Shown piece by piece: positions 47,954-56,568 of a stretch of 64,000 bases of DNA; positions within the stretch are counted from its first letter, which is position 1; every line of letters begins with the position of its first letter. This DNA comes from an uncultured Caldilineaceae bacterium (GTDB lineage: Bacteria > Chloroflexota > Anaerolineae > Caldilineales > Caldilineaceae). The DNA is taken from contig OX638330.1 in assembly GCA_951812725.1 (NCBI GenBank), positions 1,612,001 to 1,676,000 of the forward strand. Reading direction: 5' to 3'. A program made the position numbers and the translations under genes. Below the pieces are notes generated by a model. The model had not been told where the DNA came from. It made no database searches and worked only from the letters and a program-made list of their open reading frames with translations.

Positions 47954-49327
47954 ATGAGTATGAGAACTCCTTCATTCAATTTGAAAGCAGTTGTCCTCGA
48001 GACGGGCATCAAGGCCGAGACGTTGCGTGCATGGGAACGCAGGTACGGAATCCCGCGACCGGCCCGCAGTGCGGGTGGACACAGGATATACTCCCGCCGC
48101 GACATTGACACGCTGCACTGGCTAATTCGGAGACGAAAAGAAGGGCTCAGTATCAGCCGGGCAGCGGAGCGCTGGCAGTCAATTGAGGGTGAGGGGCGAG
48201 ACCCTCTGCAGGAGCCTGGTTTCGCAATAGACCACTTATACTTAGGTGAACGCGGAACTGACACCTCTCCCTTCGAATTCGGCGAGAACGAAGAGGTGGA
48301 TATCCAGGTCAGTACGGCTTGTACTGAGTGGATGGCAGCTTGTGTCTCTTTCGATGAATCAGCTGCGCAACGTGTTCTATCCCAGGCTTTTGCTCTCTTC
48401 CCAGTCGAGACGGTCTGTCTTCACGTGCTGTGCGATGGTTTACGGCAGCTGGGCGAAGACTGGCTCAATGACGATGTCACTTCCCAGCAAGTAGCCTTTG
48501 CCGCCGACCAGGCCATGCAGCGCATCAAGTCGCTGTTGGCTGCCTCTCCGCAACCAACTCGCCCTATTCAGATCCTGATGGCCTGCCCTTCCGGAGAGGA
48601 GCACACTTTCGGATTGGCGCTCCTGCAACTTCTCTTGAGACGAAGAGGATTTGGGACTGTCTACTTGGGCGGGAATCTGCCTACAAGAGAGATGGTCGCA
48701 ACGTTGGACAATATTCAGCCCGACCTTGTCGTCCTCGTGTCACAGCAATTGCGCTCGGCCGGCAACTTGCTGAACTTGAGTGAACTGTTTGTTCGACAAG
48801 GTGTTCCGGTTGCCTTCGGGGGCAGGATTTTCAATATTTCGGATACCATCCGCCGCCGAGTTCCTGGCAGTTTTTTGGGTACCGACCTGCTTCAAGCAGG
48901 GCAAAACGCGGAATTCGTGCTATCCAAGCCCAGTCACTTGCTAACAGAACCGCCTACTAGGAACAACCAGTACGAAGAACTCCTGGCCACTTACCAGGCG
49001 AATCTGCCTCGGATGTTAGCAGAAATCTCGATTGCGACGCAGGGAAAGACTCCTGATTGGGCGACGCTGGTGCGGCCTACATTCAGTTTGACTAGCTCAA
49101 TCCTCTCGGCATTGCGGTTCGGCGACCCTTCACTACTCTCTTTGGAAGCAGACTGGCTATGCACTTTTCTTAAGTCTCGCAGCATCTCCGTCAGCGTGGC
49201 AGAAGAGTACCTGCTCCTCGGTCTCACAGTAGTCCAATCTGTTCTTGGAACTGACAGCGGACCTGTACTAGAAATGTTGGAAACACTATTGAAAGATGTT
49301 CAGCGGCGTTTCTACAAGAGTGCTTGA
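47954..49327 (+). CDS. CarH/LitR-type MerR-family regulator with B12-binding domain
   Basis: A 457-residue protein from ATG 47954 (AAAGGAG upstream). Residues 8-75 are a MerR-type DNA-binding domain (TGIKAETLRAWERRYGIPRP, SAGGHRIYSRRDID). Residues about 110-200 are the cobalamin cap helical bundle, and 215-330 are the Rossmann-type B12 domain with PSGEEHTFGLALLQLLLRRR. The His of GEEH would be the cobalt ligand. The Wx9EH motif of light-sensing CarH reads W-LNDDVTSQQ-VA, so the EH is lost. About 130 residues extend beyond the B12 domain. Next to crtB, a role in (light-)control of carotenoids is likely. Confidence 0.88.
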   Translation: MSMRTPSFNLKAVVLETGIKAETLRAWERRYGIPRPARSAGGHRIYSRRDIDTLHWLIRRRKEGLSISRAAERWQSIEGEGRDPLQEPGFAIDHLYLGERGTDTSPFEFGENEEVDIQVSTACTEWMAACVSFDESAAQRVLSQAFALFPVETVCLHVLCDGLRQLGEDWLNDDVTSQQVAFAADQAMQRIKSLLAASPQPTRPIQILMACPSGEEHTFGLALLQLLLRRRGFGTVYLGGNLPTREMVATLDNIQPDLVVLVSQQLRSAGNLLNLSELFVRQGVPVAFGGRIFNISDTIRRRVPGSFLGTDLLQAGQNAEFVLSKPSHLLTEPPTRNNQYEELLATYQANLPRMLAEISIATQGKTPDWATLVRPTFSLTSSILSALRFGDPSLLSLEADWLCTFLKSRSISVSVAEEYLLLGLTVVQSVLGTDSGPVLEMLETLLKDVQRRFYKSA

Positions 49328-49412
49328 GAATGTGAATCAGAGCAGAATCAGCCTATCCGACCGTTTGGATTTTTGGCGATGGCGTTCAATTGGTCCTTGC
49401 TAACGGGCAAGC

Positions 49413-50204
49413 ATGGCATACTTCCAATTCCTCACTGGTTTCATCGGTTTCCCAGCTCTTTTTTTCACGACTCTCAATCATACTTTGAAAGGCAAGGGCA
49501 GGACGCTGCCTTGTTCATTGCGGGCATGGCCTTCGCACGCGGTAGTCGGCGGTCACATTCTCCTGGCAGTCCTATATACGACGCCGTGGGACAACTATCT
49601 GGTCGCAAACAGAGTTTGGTGGTACGACCCAGCCCTCGTAATGGGAACCACCTTCGGTTATGTGCCAGTCGAAGAGTACCTGTTCTTCATCGGGCAGACA
49701 TTTCTGGTTGGCATCGCACTTCTTACAGCTGCCCGCCTCGCGCCTCCGTTAGACCGCCCATTTCTTCCTCGAATTCGTCTGCGGCTCTGGTCAACTTTCC
49801 TGGCTACTTCTATCTGGATTTACGGCGTATTCTTGCTTGGCTTTGGCGACGTCTCTGGAACCTATCTCGGGCTTGAGCTGGCATGGGGAATGATTCCGTT
49901 AACGGTTCAGTTAGGATTTGGCGCTGATATTATCTGGCATTACAGACGGCCCGTCTTCTGGACGCTTCTGCCGGCGACTGCTTACTTATCTCTGGCCGAC
50001 GCCCTCGCCATCAAGTCCGGCACCTGGACAATCAGTCCCGAACAGTCTCTCGGCATTACACTTGGTGGAATCCTGCCTCTCGAGGAATTCGTATTCTTTT
50101 TCTTGACAACAGCCATGGTTGTCTTTGGCGTGATACTAGTGATCGCCAGGCAGAGTCACGATCGGGCGGGGTGGATCCCTGCAAAGTTGCGGAGTTCGAC
50201 ATGA
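49413..50204 (+). CDS. Lycopene beta-cyclase, CrtYc-CrtYd fusion type
   Basis: A 263-residue membrane protein with two homologous halves, each with the lycopene cyclase domain motif. The first half has PWDNYLVANRVWWYDP and GYVPVEEYLFF. The second has AIKSGTWTISPEQSLG and GILPLEEFVFFFLT. In actinobacteria the halves are separate proteins (CrtYc, CrtYd); here they are fused. The enzyme forms ionone rings on lycopene. The stop overlaps the next start (ATGA). Confidence 0.9.
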   Translation: MAYFQFLTGFIGFPALFFTTLNHTLKGKGRTLPCSLRAWPSHAVVGGHILLAVLYTTPWDNYLVANRVWWYDPALVMGTTFGYVPVEEYLFFIGQTFLVGIALLTAARLAPPLDRPFLPRIRLRLWSTFLATSIWIYGVFLLGFGDVSGTYLGLELAWGMIPLTVQLGFGADIIWHYRRPVFWTLLPATAYLSLADALAIKSGTWTISPEQSLGITLGGILPLEEFVFFFLTTAMVVFGVILVIARQSHDRAGWIPAKLRSST

Positions 50205-50989
50205 ACAAAATTTCTTCGCCTCGCTTTTTTATCCTGACGCTCACTCTGCTACTTGCTGTTTTTATGGCGAGTTCCGCAATGGCGCACCAACCTTTCTTCG
50301 AGGAGCCGGATTCGACGGCAGCGGCGCCAATGTCCGTCAGGGACCCCGAAATCTCGACAGCTCTGTACTCTACTTTGGACCGGCCCGACGACGTAGACTT
50401 CTTCTCCTTCTCGGTATCGGCGGACCAGACGATAGAGATCGGAATGTCGATCCCTCAGATCGAAGGGCAGGAGCAGTTCGCCCCGTCGATTGCTGTCATT
50501 GCAAGCGGCATGGACAAGGTCACTGACCAGTGGCTACCAGAGGATGCGGCGCCTCTTCTTACCGGTGATAGAGGGGCAACACTTATAGGGCCGGTAAAGG
50601 CACAGATATTCTTCGAACCTTTCAGCCGTACCGCCTACTGGCAGCGGCAACGCCAGAGAATCACGTTTGCTGCCGACGGCGAAGTCCATGTTGTGGTCTG
50701 GCATCCGCAACAGGAGCTGGGACGATATACTCTGGTCGTGGGCCAACGAGAGGTCTTGGGTGGTGATCCAGGCTTCGCTCGAAAGCTAAGGGAGTTTTGG
50801 ACACCGGTAGTACTGTCTCCAGGCGAAAGGGAAGGCGAAGACGTTGCGCAGGGTATTGCTGCCGAAGCCACCTTGGAGCCTGCTGATTCCTCCCCGGAAT
50901 CAACAGATTCCGAATCTTCTGAAGGTAACTGTTCGTGGTTCATGCGCCTTCTTGCAACTTTATTCGGCATGAATGACATTTGCCAGTGA
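50201..50989 (+). CDS. Secreted protein of unknown function in the carotenoid operon
   Basis: A 262-residue protein beginning with a signal peptide (FILTLTLLLAVFMASSAMA, cleavage near residue 29). The mature part has YSTLDRPDDVDFFSFSVSAD, which resembles a prepeptidase-C-terminal-like beta domain, and GRYTLVVGQRE closing that domain. The C-terminal 50 residues are acidic and Ser-rich with two cysteines. I do not recognise a family with certainty. It is coupled to the lycopene cyclase gene (ATGA) and to the cruF gene (GTGA), so it belongs to this operon. Confidence 0.75.
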   Translation: MNKISSPRFFILTLTLLLAVFMASSAMAHQPFFEEPDSTAAAPMSVRDPEISTALYSTLDRPDDVDFFSFSVSADQTIEIGMSIPQIEGQEQFAPSIAVIASGMDKVTDQWLPEDAAPLLTGDRGATLIGPVKAQIFFEPFSRTAYWQRQRQRITFAADGEVHVVVWHPQQELGRYTLVVGQREVLGGDPGFARKLREFWTPVVLSPGEREGEDVAQGIAAEATLEPADSSPESTDSESSEGNCSWFMRLLATLFGMNDICQ

Positions 50990-51849
50990 ATGACTCAACG
51001 CAAGTATCTGGCTGGAATGACCGGACAAAGATACATGGGGCATCGGCGATTCTAGACCGGCTGCGCCACCAGATAGGCGTAGGCGGTCGAGTACTCTTCA
51101 GTATATGGCTCCTGCTGATGATCCTGATTCCACATATAAGGAGTCTGGGCGACCAGCCTATGCTGGTATTGGCGCTGTCTCTGGCTATCGCGGTACAGAT
51201 TTCTCTGGTGCTCGCGATTCTCTCGCCAGCCTTTGGAGCCCAGGCAGTTCTCAAAGTCGGCATTTCCGTAATTCTCGCGGCGTGGCTTAGTGAGGTCGTC
51301 GGCGTTCACACTGGCCTCCCTTTTGGCAGCTATACTTACACAGAGGCTCTCCAACCCCAGATCGCAGGCGTTCCGGTTCAAGTTCCCGCTGCGTGGCTGA
51401 TGATGCTGCCGGCGGCCTGGGCGGTTGGCGCCAGTCTTATCTATCGACGCGGTCAGGCCAGCAGGCCTCGTTCGTGGTTGGACAGGGCAGCCTTTGCCGC
51501 GACATCAGGTTTGGCGTTTTCCGCTTGGGACCTCTTCCTTGATCCGCAGATGGTGGCCTGGCAGCTCTGGAGCTGGGAAACGCCCGGCCACTATTTTGGC
51601 ATCCCACTGATAAACTTTCTGGGCTGGACATTGGTAGCTGCCGCGCTAACTTTTGGCGCATCCTTCGTCATCGAAACTGACGCCCTGCCAATTGAAGCAC
51701 TTCTCCTGGTCTACTCTACGGCCTGGCTGCTGGAGTCGGTGGGCCTGGGCCTGTTCTTCGGCTTGCCCGGCCCTGCTGCAGCCGGCTTTGCAGGTATGGG
51801 CATATTTGCGGCCTTGGCCTGGAGGAAAGTCCTGGCCGGTTCGACATGA
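50986..51849 (+). CDS. cruF: Carotenoid hydratase CruF-like (DUF422)
   Basis: A 287-residue membrane protein. The DUF422/CruF signatures are HTGLPFGSYTYTEALQPQ near residue 110, PAAWLMMLPAAW near 135, AFSAWDLFLDPQMVAWQLW near 180, and PLINFLGW near 210. CruF adds water at the psi-end of carotenoids (C-1',2' hydratase), making a hydroxyl that can be glycosylated. The GTG start overlaps the previous stop (GTGA), and the stop overlaps plsY. Confidence 0.88.
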   Translation: MNDSTQVSGWNDRTKIHGASAILDRLRHQIGVGGRVLFSIWLLLMILIPHIRSLGDQPMLVLALSLAIAVQISLVLAILSPAFGAQAVLKVGISVILAAWLSEVVGVHTGLPFGSYTYTEALQPQIAGVPVQVPAAWLMMLPAAWAVGASLIYRRGQASRPRSWLDRAAFAATSGLAFSAWDLFLDPQMVAWQLWSWETPGHYFGIPLINFLGWTLVAAALTFGASFVIETDALPIEALLLVYSTAWLLESVGLGLFFGLPGPAAAGFAGMGIFAALAWRKVLAGST

Positions 51850-52430
51850 GTGTTTTGCTGTGGACTGCAATTGGTTACCTTTGCGGTAGCATGCCTTTTG
51901 CCGTCTGTCTGGGCCGCTTCCTGCTAGGTAAGGAGATTCGCAGGTACGGTGACGGCAACCCGGGCGGCACTAACGTTATTCGGGCTGGGGGAAAGGTACT
52001 TGGCCTCGCTGTTATTTTTCTCGATGGACTGAAGGGACTTCTGCCGCTATACGCCGCCCACACGCTGGGCGACCTGGGTGGCTGGTCTTTGGGCGCAGTG
52101 GCCCTGGCCGCGGTAGCCGGCCACGCCTTCTCAATTTTTCTCCGGTTCCAGGGGGGCAAGGCGGTCGCGGTTACTTTCGGCATCTGGGCAGGACTTACCG
52201 GTTGGAGCACACTCTTCGTTCTTGGCGCCTTGCTGATTGTGGCCTACCTGGTACTCTCGGTCGATGGCTGGGCTGTAATCGTCGCTCTGTGTGGCCTATT
52301 GGTCTATCTTGTCGTTACTGGTTCGCCGCTCGCCGTTCTAACCGTTTGGCTGGGCAACGTCCTGATTGTCGCCTGGAAACACCGTTACGATCTGGCAAAG
52401 CGTCCTCGCGTCCGCACATTCAACCGCTGA
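51846..52430 (+). CDS. plsY: Glycerol-3-phosphate acyltransferase PlsY
   Basis: A 194-residue integral membrane protein. PlsY transfers acyl groups from acyl-phosphate to glycerol 3-phosphate in phospholipid synthesis. The family motifs are all visible: GYLCGSMPFAVCLGR near residue 10, GDGNPGGTNVIRAGGK near 37, LDGLKGLLP near 60, and AGHAFSIFLRFQGGKAVA near 95. Its coupling to cruF and the glycosyltransferase (4 bp and 1 bp overlaps) puts a phospholipid enzyme in a carotenoid operon. Confidence 0.95.
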   Translation: MSVLLWTAIGYLCGSMPFAVCLGRFLLGKEIRRYGDGNPGGTNVIRAGGKVLGLAVIFLDGLKGLLPLYAAHTLGDLGGWSLGAVALAAVAGHAFSIFLRFQGGKAVAVTFGIWAGLTGWSTLFVLGALLIVAYLVLSVDGWAVIVALCGLLVYLVVTGSPLAVLTVWLGNVLIVAWKHRYDLAKRPRVRTFNR

Positions 52431-53560
52431 TGACAACCCCGCTTCTGATCGTCATCTCCATTGCACTGGCAGGGATGGCCCTGATTTTGCTGTCAAATTG
52501 GTGGGCTTTTCCACGTCTGAAAGATTCGACCGCTTCGGTTGGAGAAGTCAATGCTTCTCTGTTGATTCCGGCCCGAAATGAAGCTGGCGTCATAGGAGCA
52601 ACCATAGAAGGACTGTTGCGTCAGACTTACACCGACTTCGAGATTCTCATTTTGGACGACCACTCCGATGATGGAACTTGCGTTGTAGCGAAAGCGGCTG
52701 CCGAAGGGGACCCCCGTCTGACAGTACTGGAAGGTAGGGCGATTCCGCCGGGGTGGCTGGCAAAGAGCTGGGCTTGCCAACAGTTGGCCGCACAGGCGAC
52801 TGGAGAGGTTCTCGTCTTTTCTGACGCCGATGTCAGCTGGAGCTCCGGCGCTCTGGCTGCCCTGCTGGACGAATTTGAACGCAGCGGCGCGGATATGCTT
52901 GCAGTCATGCCAACACAGAGGACCGACTCCTGGGCCGAACGCCTCTGCGTTCCACTGATGGCGCTGGCGATCCACGCCTATTTGCCCGTAGTTGCGGTTC
53001 ACCGTATTCCATTCCGCCTGCTGGCTGCTGCCAATGGCCAGTGCATGGCATTCACGCGAGCGGCCTACAAACGCTTGGGCGGCCATAAGGTAGTGCGGGA
53101 TCATATCGTGGAAGATGTTGGACTGGCCCGCCGCGCCAAAGGCATGGGTCTGCGCTTGCGAATGGTCGAGGCCGACGGACTTATCAGTTGCCGAATGTAC
53201 TGTGACTGGCGAACAGTGCGAGACGGCTATGCCAAAAACATCCTCGCTGGATTCGGCGGCTCCGCCGGACTGATTGCTGGGACCGTTTTTCACTGGCTGA
53301 TATTTCTTGTTCCCTGGGCACTGCTTGGCCTTGGTTTCGCAGGTCTTGAGATTCCCGGCCATCCCTTGTGGGCACTGCTGCTCGTTACAGCCGGCATCTC
53401 AGTCCGCTCCCTGACAGCACTGCGCACCGGGCAGCGGGTGGCCGATGGGCTGCTGCTGCCGGTTTCGGTTGTGCTGATGACTTGTATCGCCGCCCAGTCG
53501 CTGTGGTGGCACTGGCGTTTCGGAGGACCTCTGTGGAAAGGTCGGCGCGCAATACCCTGA
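52430..53560 (+). CDS. Membrane glycosyltransferase family 2 (CruC-like)
   Basis: A 376-residue protein with an N-terminal helix and a GT2 domain: LLIPARNEAGVIGATIEGLL, LDDHSDDGT, VFSDADVSW (DxD-type), and VEDVGLARR. Two or three helices end the chain (residues about 280-350). The layout matches the CruC-type glycosyltransferase that glucosylates the hydroxyl made by CruF. The assignment rests on context and pattern. TGATG overlaps plsY. Confidence 0.82.
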   Translation: MTTPLLIVISIALAGMALILLSNWWAFPRLKDSTASVGEVNASLLIPARNEAGVIGATIEGLLRQTYTDFEILILDDHSDDGTCVVAKAAAEGDPRLTVLEGRAIPPGWLAKSWACQQLAAQATGEVLVFSDADVSWSSGALAALLDEFERSGADMLAVMPTQRTDSWAERLCVPLMALAIHAYLPVVAVHRIPFRLLAAANGQCMAFTRAAYKRLGGHKVVRDHIVEDVGLARRAKGMGLRLRMVEADGLISCRMYCDWRTVRDGYAKNILAGFGGSAGLIAGTVFHWLIFLVPWALLGLGFAGLEIPGHPLWALLLVTAGISVRSLTALRTGQRVADGLLLPVSVVLMTCIAAQSLWWHWRFGGPLWKGRRAIP

Positions 53561-54348
53561 CGCAAAGTGACGGGAAGCACCGCATCGTGTCAACTGACCG
53601 GTTGCCTCTGCTGACCGATGAAAGTGTTCACATATGGACGTGGAATCAGGAAGTGGATCGGGACGCCCTGTCCCGATTGGAACCTGAACTGTCTCAGGAT
53701 GAATGGCGGCGAGTCAGGCGCTACGCTTCAAACCGGGTTGCTCGCCGGTTCATTGTTCGCCGCGGCATGCTGCGAAGAATTCTTGGTCTTTATCTCAAGC
53801 TGCTGCCGCGTCAAGTCGAATTTTTCTATAACGACCACGGCAAACCGCTGCTTGCAGCAAACTGTTCGACGCCGCTTCAGTTCAACTTGTCAGACTCGGG
53901 CCCACTGGTCGCGCTGGCGGTGGGATCCGGGCACCCTTTGGGCATCGACATTGAGCAGCTGCGTCCCCGCCCTGATCTCCTTGCCCTGGCGGAAAGCCGC
54001 CTCACCGCGCCGGAGCTTGAACAGTTCCTTAAGTCTGACATTTCAACGCGTGACGTCGTCATTTTTCGTTCGTGGACCCGCCGCGAAGCCATTTCAAAGG
54101 CCGAAGGAGGCGGCCTGGGTCCGATTGCTGCCCCGTTCTTGCTGCGCGACTCGGAAGGGCACTCGCCGCCCGCCACCGGGTCTGCATCCTTTCCTCGGTT
54201 GCAGGATACCAGGCTTCACGACCTGATTCTGCCTGATGGGTGGGTCGGCACTTTGGCGACTCACAGGACAATAGGGGAATTCGAGTACATTGACTGCGCA
54301 GCCTCTGGCAGTTCCCTCGTGGGGAAATGGAAGACCGTTTCCGAGTGA
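53533..54348 (+). CDS. Sfp-type 4'-phosphopantetheinyl transferase
   Basis: A 271-residue protein from GTG 53533, which has GGAGG 7 bp upstream and overlaps the glycosyltransferase gene by 28 bp; GTG 53587 is the alternative. The family motifs are NDHGKPLLAAN near residue 115, FNLSDSGPLVALAVG near 130, GIDIEQLRP near 155, and SWTRREAISKAEGGGLG near 190, where the first conserved lysine of WxxKE is arginine. It loads phosphopantetheine on carrier proteins. It is the last gene of the carotenoid run; its carrier target is not in the window. Confidence 0.88.
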   Translation: MERSARNTLTQSDGKHRIVSTDRLPLLTDESVHIWTWNQEVDRDALSRLEPELSQDEWRRVRRYASNRVARRFIVRRGMLRRILGLYLKLLPRQVEFFYNDHGKPLLAANCSTPLQFNLSDSGPLVALAVGSGHPLGIDIEQLRPRPDLLALAESRLTAPELEQFLKSDISTRDVVIFRSWTRREAISKAEGGGLGPIAAPFLLRDSEGHSPPATGSASFPRLQDTRLHDLILPDGWVGTLATHRTIGEFEYIDCAASGSSLVGKWKTVSE

Positions 54349-54482
54349 GCATCAGGATGTAGTCAATTGTGATATGCCTCAGAACTGTTGCGCGGTTGGG
54401 TTAAGTCACCCAGAGTAAAGTATAATTACGATTTGAAAACGGTGTACGACTTGAGAATGGACACGTAGAAGGACGGGAAGAT

Positions 54483-54776
54483 ATGGCACGACGTAGCCGC
54501 AGACGCCGCCACAGCCCCAGCAAGGCAAACCCGCGCAGTTACGGTGAATTAAGGACGCAAAGTTGGGAGAGGGGCACTGAATCGAATGCACAGGCCCAGA
54601 CTCGACCTGAGCCCGCAAAGGAAGAGCAAGCGCCCCAGCCGGCGCCGAGCCCCTCGGGAAAAGATCGAGCCGACTGGAACGTGGAATACAGTCGTGTTTT
54701 CCGTGATCTGAAGCAGCTCTTGATCGTTTCGGTGGGCCTCTTTGCACTAATGCTAATCATAGGCCTTTTCCTTTGA
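54483..54776 (+). CDS. Small basic protein with C-terminal membrane anchor
   Basis: A 97-residue protein. The N-terminus is very basic (MARRSRRRRHSPSK), the middle is Pro/Gln-rich and disordered, and the end (residues 78-97) is a membrane helix (LLIVSVGLFALMLIIGLFL). It is preceded by GGACGGGAAG at good distance. A TATAAT at 54421-54426 is a possible promoter. No family is recognised. Confidence 0.65.
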   Translation: MARRSRRRRHSPSKANPRSYGELRTQSWERGTESNAQAQTRPEPAKEEQAPQPAPSPSGKDRADWNVEYSRVFRDLKQLLIVSVGLFALMLIIGLFL

Positions 54777-54813
54777 GGGCCGTATTTAGCTTGAGGTTTG
54801 CTGGCGCATCCGA

Positions 54814-55491
54814 TTACGTTGCGCGTTGCCGGGTTGGCTGTTGGCGCCAGAGGAGGATGACCCTTAGTCCGAGGTGAAGGAGACAGCAGAGCCAGAAACT
54901 GCGCGTGAAGAGGAATACGCTGGAGGTTGTAACCAGGACAAGCGTTGACATCAGTCGATCAGAGTGCGACTTCGATGCAATGTAGATGCCGGGCAAGGCA
55001 ATCGCAGCTCCTATCCAGACCGCCCAGTACTGGGGAGATTGTGGAGGAGACGCGAACGAGATCAGGAGATCCCATACAGCCCCCCGCAGAAAGCACCAGT
55101 GAAATTCCTGGGCGCTGTTTTCAATCAGTGAGAGACTTGAGAAGCTTCCAATTGGCGCGTTGGGGTTTGGCGCATCTGCACTCATTTGTAACCAGACGCG
55201 AACAAAAAACAGCAGGACGAGCAGGCCTGCCAGCGCCACCACGCCTACACTAAACCCCGACGACCAGTCAATCTCCGACAACCCCATCAGGCGGGGAGAC
55301 AAATCACCCAATAGCAGGCCGATGTATGGGACTTGAACCCATCGTACGACTCTTACCAAACGCTCAAGGTCCGGCGCAATCCTTCGCGTAACGACGGTAG
55401 CGATGCCTGCCAACAGGAAGCTCAGCGCAAGCCACAGGCCCGCACGCATTGGAGAGGCTGTCAGTTGTTCCAATAGCCATGTGCCAACCAT
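54814..55491 (-). CDS. Multi-pass membrane protein of unknown function
   Basis: A 225-residue protein with about seven hydrophobic helices. It contains SAQEFHWCFLRGAVWD in the centre and LCCLLHLGLRVILLW at the end; the E-R and H positions are reminiscent of the CPBP intramembrane protease family, but the classical EExxxR motif is not present. It converges on the small basic protein gene and is divergent from the next small gene. Confidence 0.65.
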   Translation of the reverse strand: MVGTWLLEQLTASPMRAGLWLALSFLLAGIATVVTRRIAPDLERLVRVVRWVQVPYIGLLLGDLSPRLMGLSEIDWSSGFSVGVVALAGLLVLLFFVRVWLQMSADAPNPNAPIGSFSSLSLIENSAQEFHWCFLRGAVWDLLISFASPPQSPQYWAVWIGAAIALPGIYIASKSHSDRLMSTLVLVTTSSVFLFTRSFWLCCLLHLGLRVILLWRQQPTRQRAT

Positions 55492-55519
55492 TTAATTTTA
55501 CTGAAAAAACACTACTCCC

Positions 55520-55714
55520 GTGACATTCCGACGCATACTGCTGGTACTCCTCGTTCTTGTCCTGATCATCTTGATGAAGCCCAAAACGGTCTGGTCGGAG
55601 TTCAAGCGCATTCGAGGACAGTGGAATACTATTTTGACGCTGCTGGTGATTGTCGTAGCCGCCTATTTCGTGTTCGGCCTCTGGAGGGCCTATGTAAGCG
55701 GAGGAATTCCGTAG
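55520..55714 (+). CDS. Small membrane protein
   Basis: A 64-residue protein with two membrane helices (residues 5-20 and 39-57). It starts with GTG, without a clear ribosome binding site. Its start lies 29 bp from the divergent membrane-protein start. A perfect 12 bp inverted repeat covers its stop codon. The hydrophobic pattern and location favour a real gene, but evidence is limited. Confidence 0.5.
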   Translation: MTFRRILLVLLVLVLIILMKPKTVWSEFKRIRGQWNTILTLLVIVVAAYFVFGLWRAYVSGGIP

Positions 55715-55737
55715 CATTTGCTTTTCGGAATTCCTCC
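55700..55737. terminator. Perfect inverted repeat between converging genes
   Basis: GGAGGAATTCCG and CGGAATTCCTCC form a 12 bp perfect stem around a 14 nt loop. The left arm overlaps the last codons of the small membrane protein. There is no U-run on either strand. It may be a bidirectional terminator or a processing/stability hairpin. Confidence 0.45.
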
Positions 55738-55830
55738 ACTAAGAGAGGCCGCCTCGCCTGCCCAATCACGCCTGCGTCGAGGATCCAGTAAGCACAGGCA
55801 ATTGTTGACGAACCGCCCCACCTTCTCAAC

Positions 55831-56295
55831 CTACCCCAAAGCGGCAAGTGCACCTGCTGGACTGTCGGCAGGAGCAACGTCGTAGCTCGTCTCCAACAGA
55901 TTTCCATCCTCGTCGATAACGAAATGACTGCGGTGGATTCCCATAAAGGTACGCCCGTACATAGTCCGTTCGCCCCATACGCCGTAGGCTTCAGCTATCG
56001 AATGATCTTCATCGACCAGTAACGTGAAGGGCAGATCGAACTTTGTGCGGAATTTCTCATGGCTTTCCTGTCCATCGGGGCTAATGCCGAAGACGACAGC
56101 GTTCTTCTCAGTTATCTCCGGATGGATATCACGAAATCCGCAGGACTGCGTCGTACAACCGGGCGTGTCGTCCTTAGGGTAAAAGTACAGGACGACCTTC
56201 TGTCCACGAAAGTCGGCAAGATTGACGGTTTCACCGCTATCCGTTTTGGCCTCGAAAGTCGGGGCGGGCGTGCCCGTTTCCAGTTCGGTTCTCAT
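55831..56295 (-). CDS. bcp: Bcp-type peroxiredoxin
   Basis: A 154-residue thiol peroxidase, starting at ATG 56295 with GGAGG upstream. The core has VVLYFYPKDDTPGCTTQSCG, where the first cysteine is peroxidatic and the second, five residues on, is the Bcp-type resolving cysteine. Later RTFMGIHRSHFVIDEDG is as in other Bcp proteins. It reduces hydroperoxides in the cytoplasm using thioredoxin. Confidence 0.94.
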   Translation of the reverse strand: MRTELETGTPAPTFEAKTDSGETVNLADFRGQKVVLYFYPKDDTPGCTTQSCGFRDIHPEITEKNAVVFGISPDGQESHEKFRTKFDLPFTLLVDEDHSIAEAYGVWGERTMYGRTFMGIHRSHFVIDEDGNLLETSYDVAPADSPAGALAALG

Positions 56296-56568
56296 TTTTC
56301 CTCCAATTGGCTGTGCCTTGAGTTGTCTTTCTACTCCCCTGTACTTGGATTGCAACTGTGAAGTACAGAGAATCCTCCATTGTCCACTACAGGAGGTAGC
56401 GTCGATTGGATTCAGACTATTGATTATTCTAACCGAAAGAGTGAAATTGCTAAAGACCCTGTCCCACCAAAGCAGGAGCCCCAAAAACCAATTCAGCATC
56501 TTTTCTGAACTGTGCTACAGTAAGAATGTAGAGTGAATTTGAACGCGTTCAGAGGAGCAGAAAAGGCC

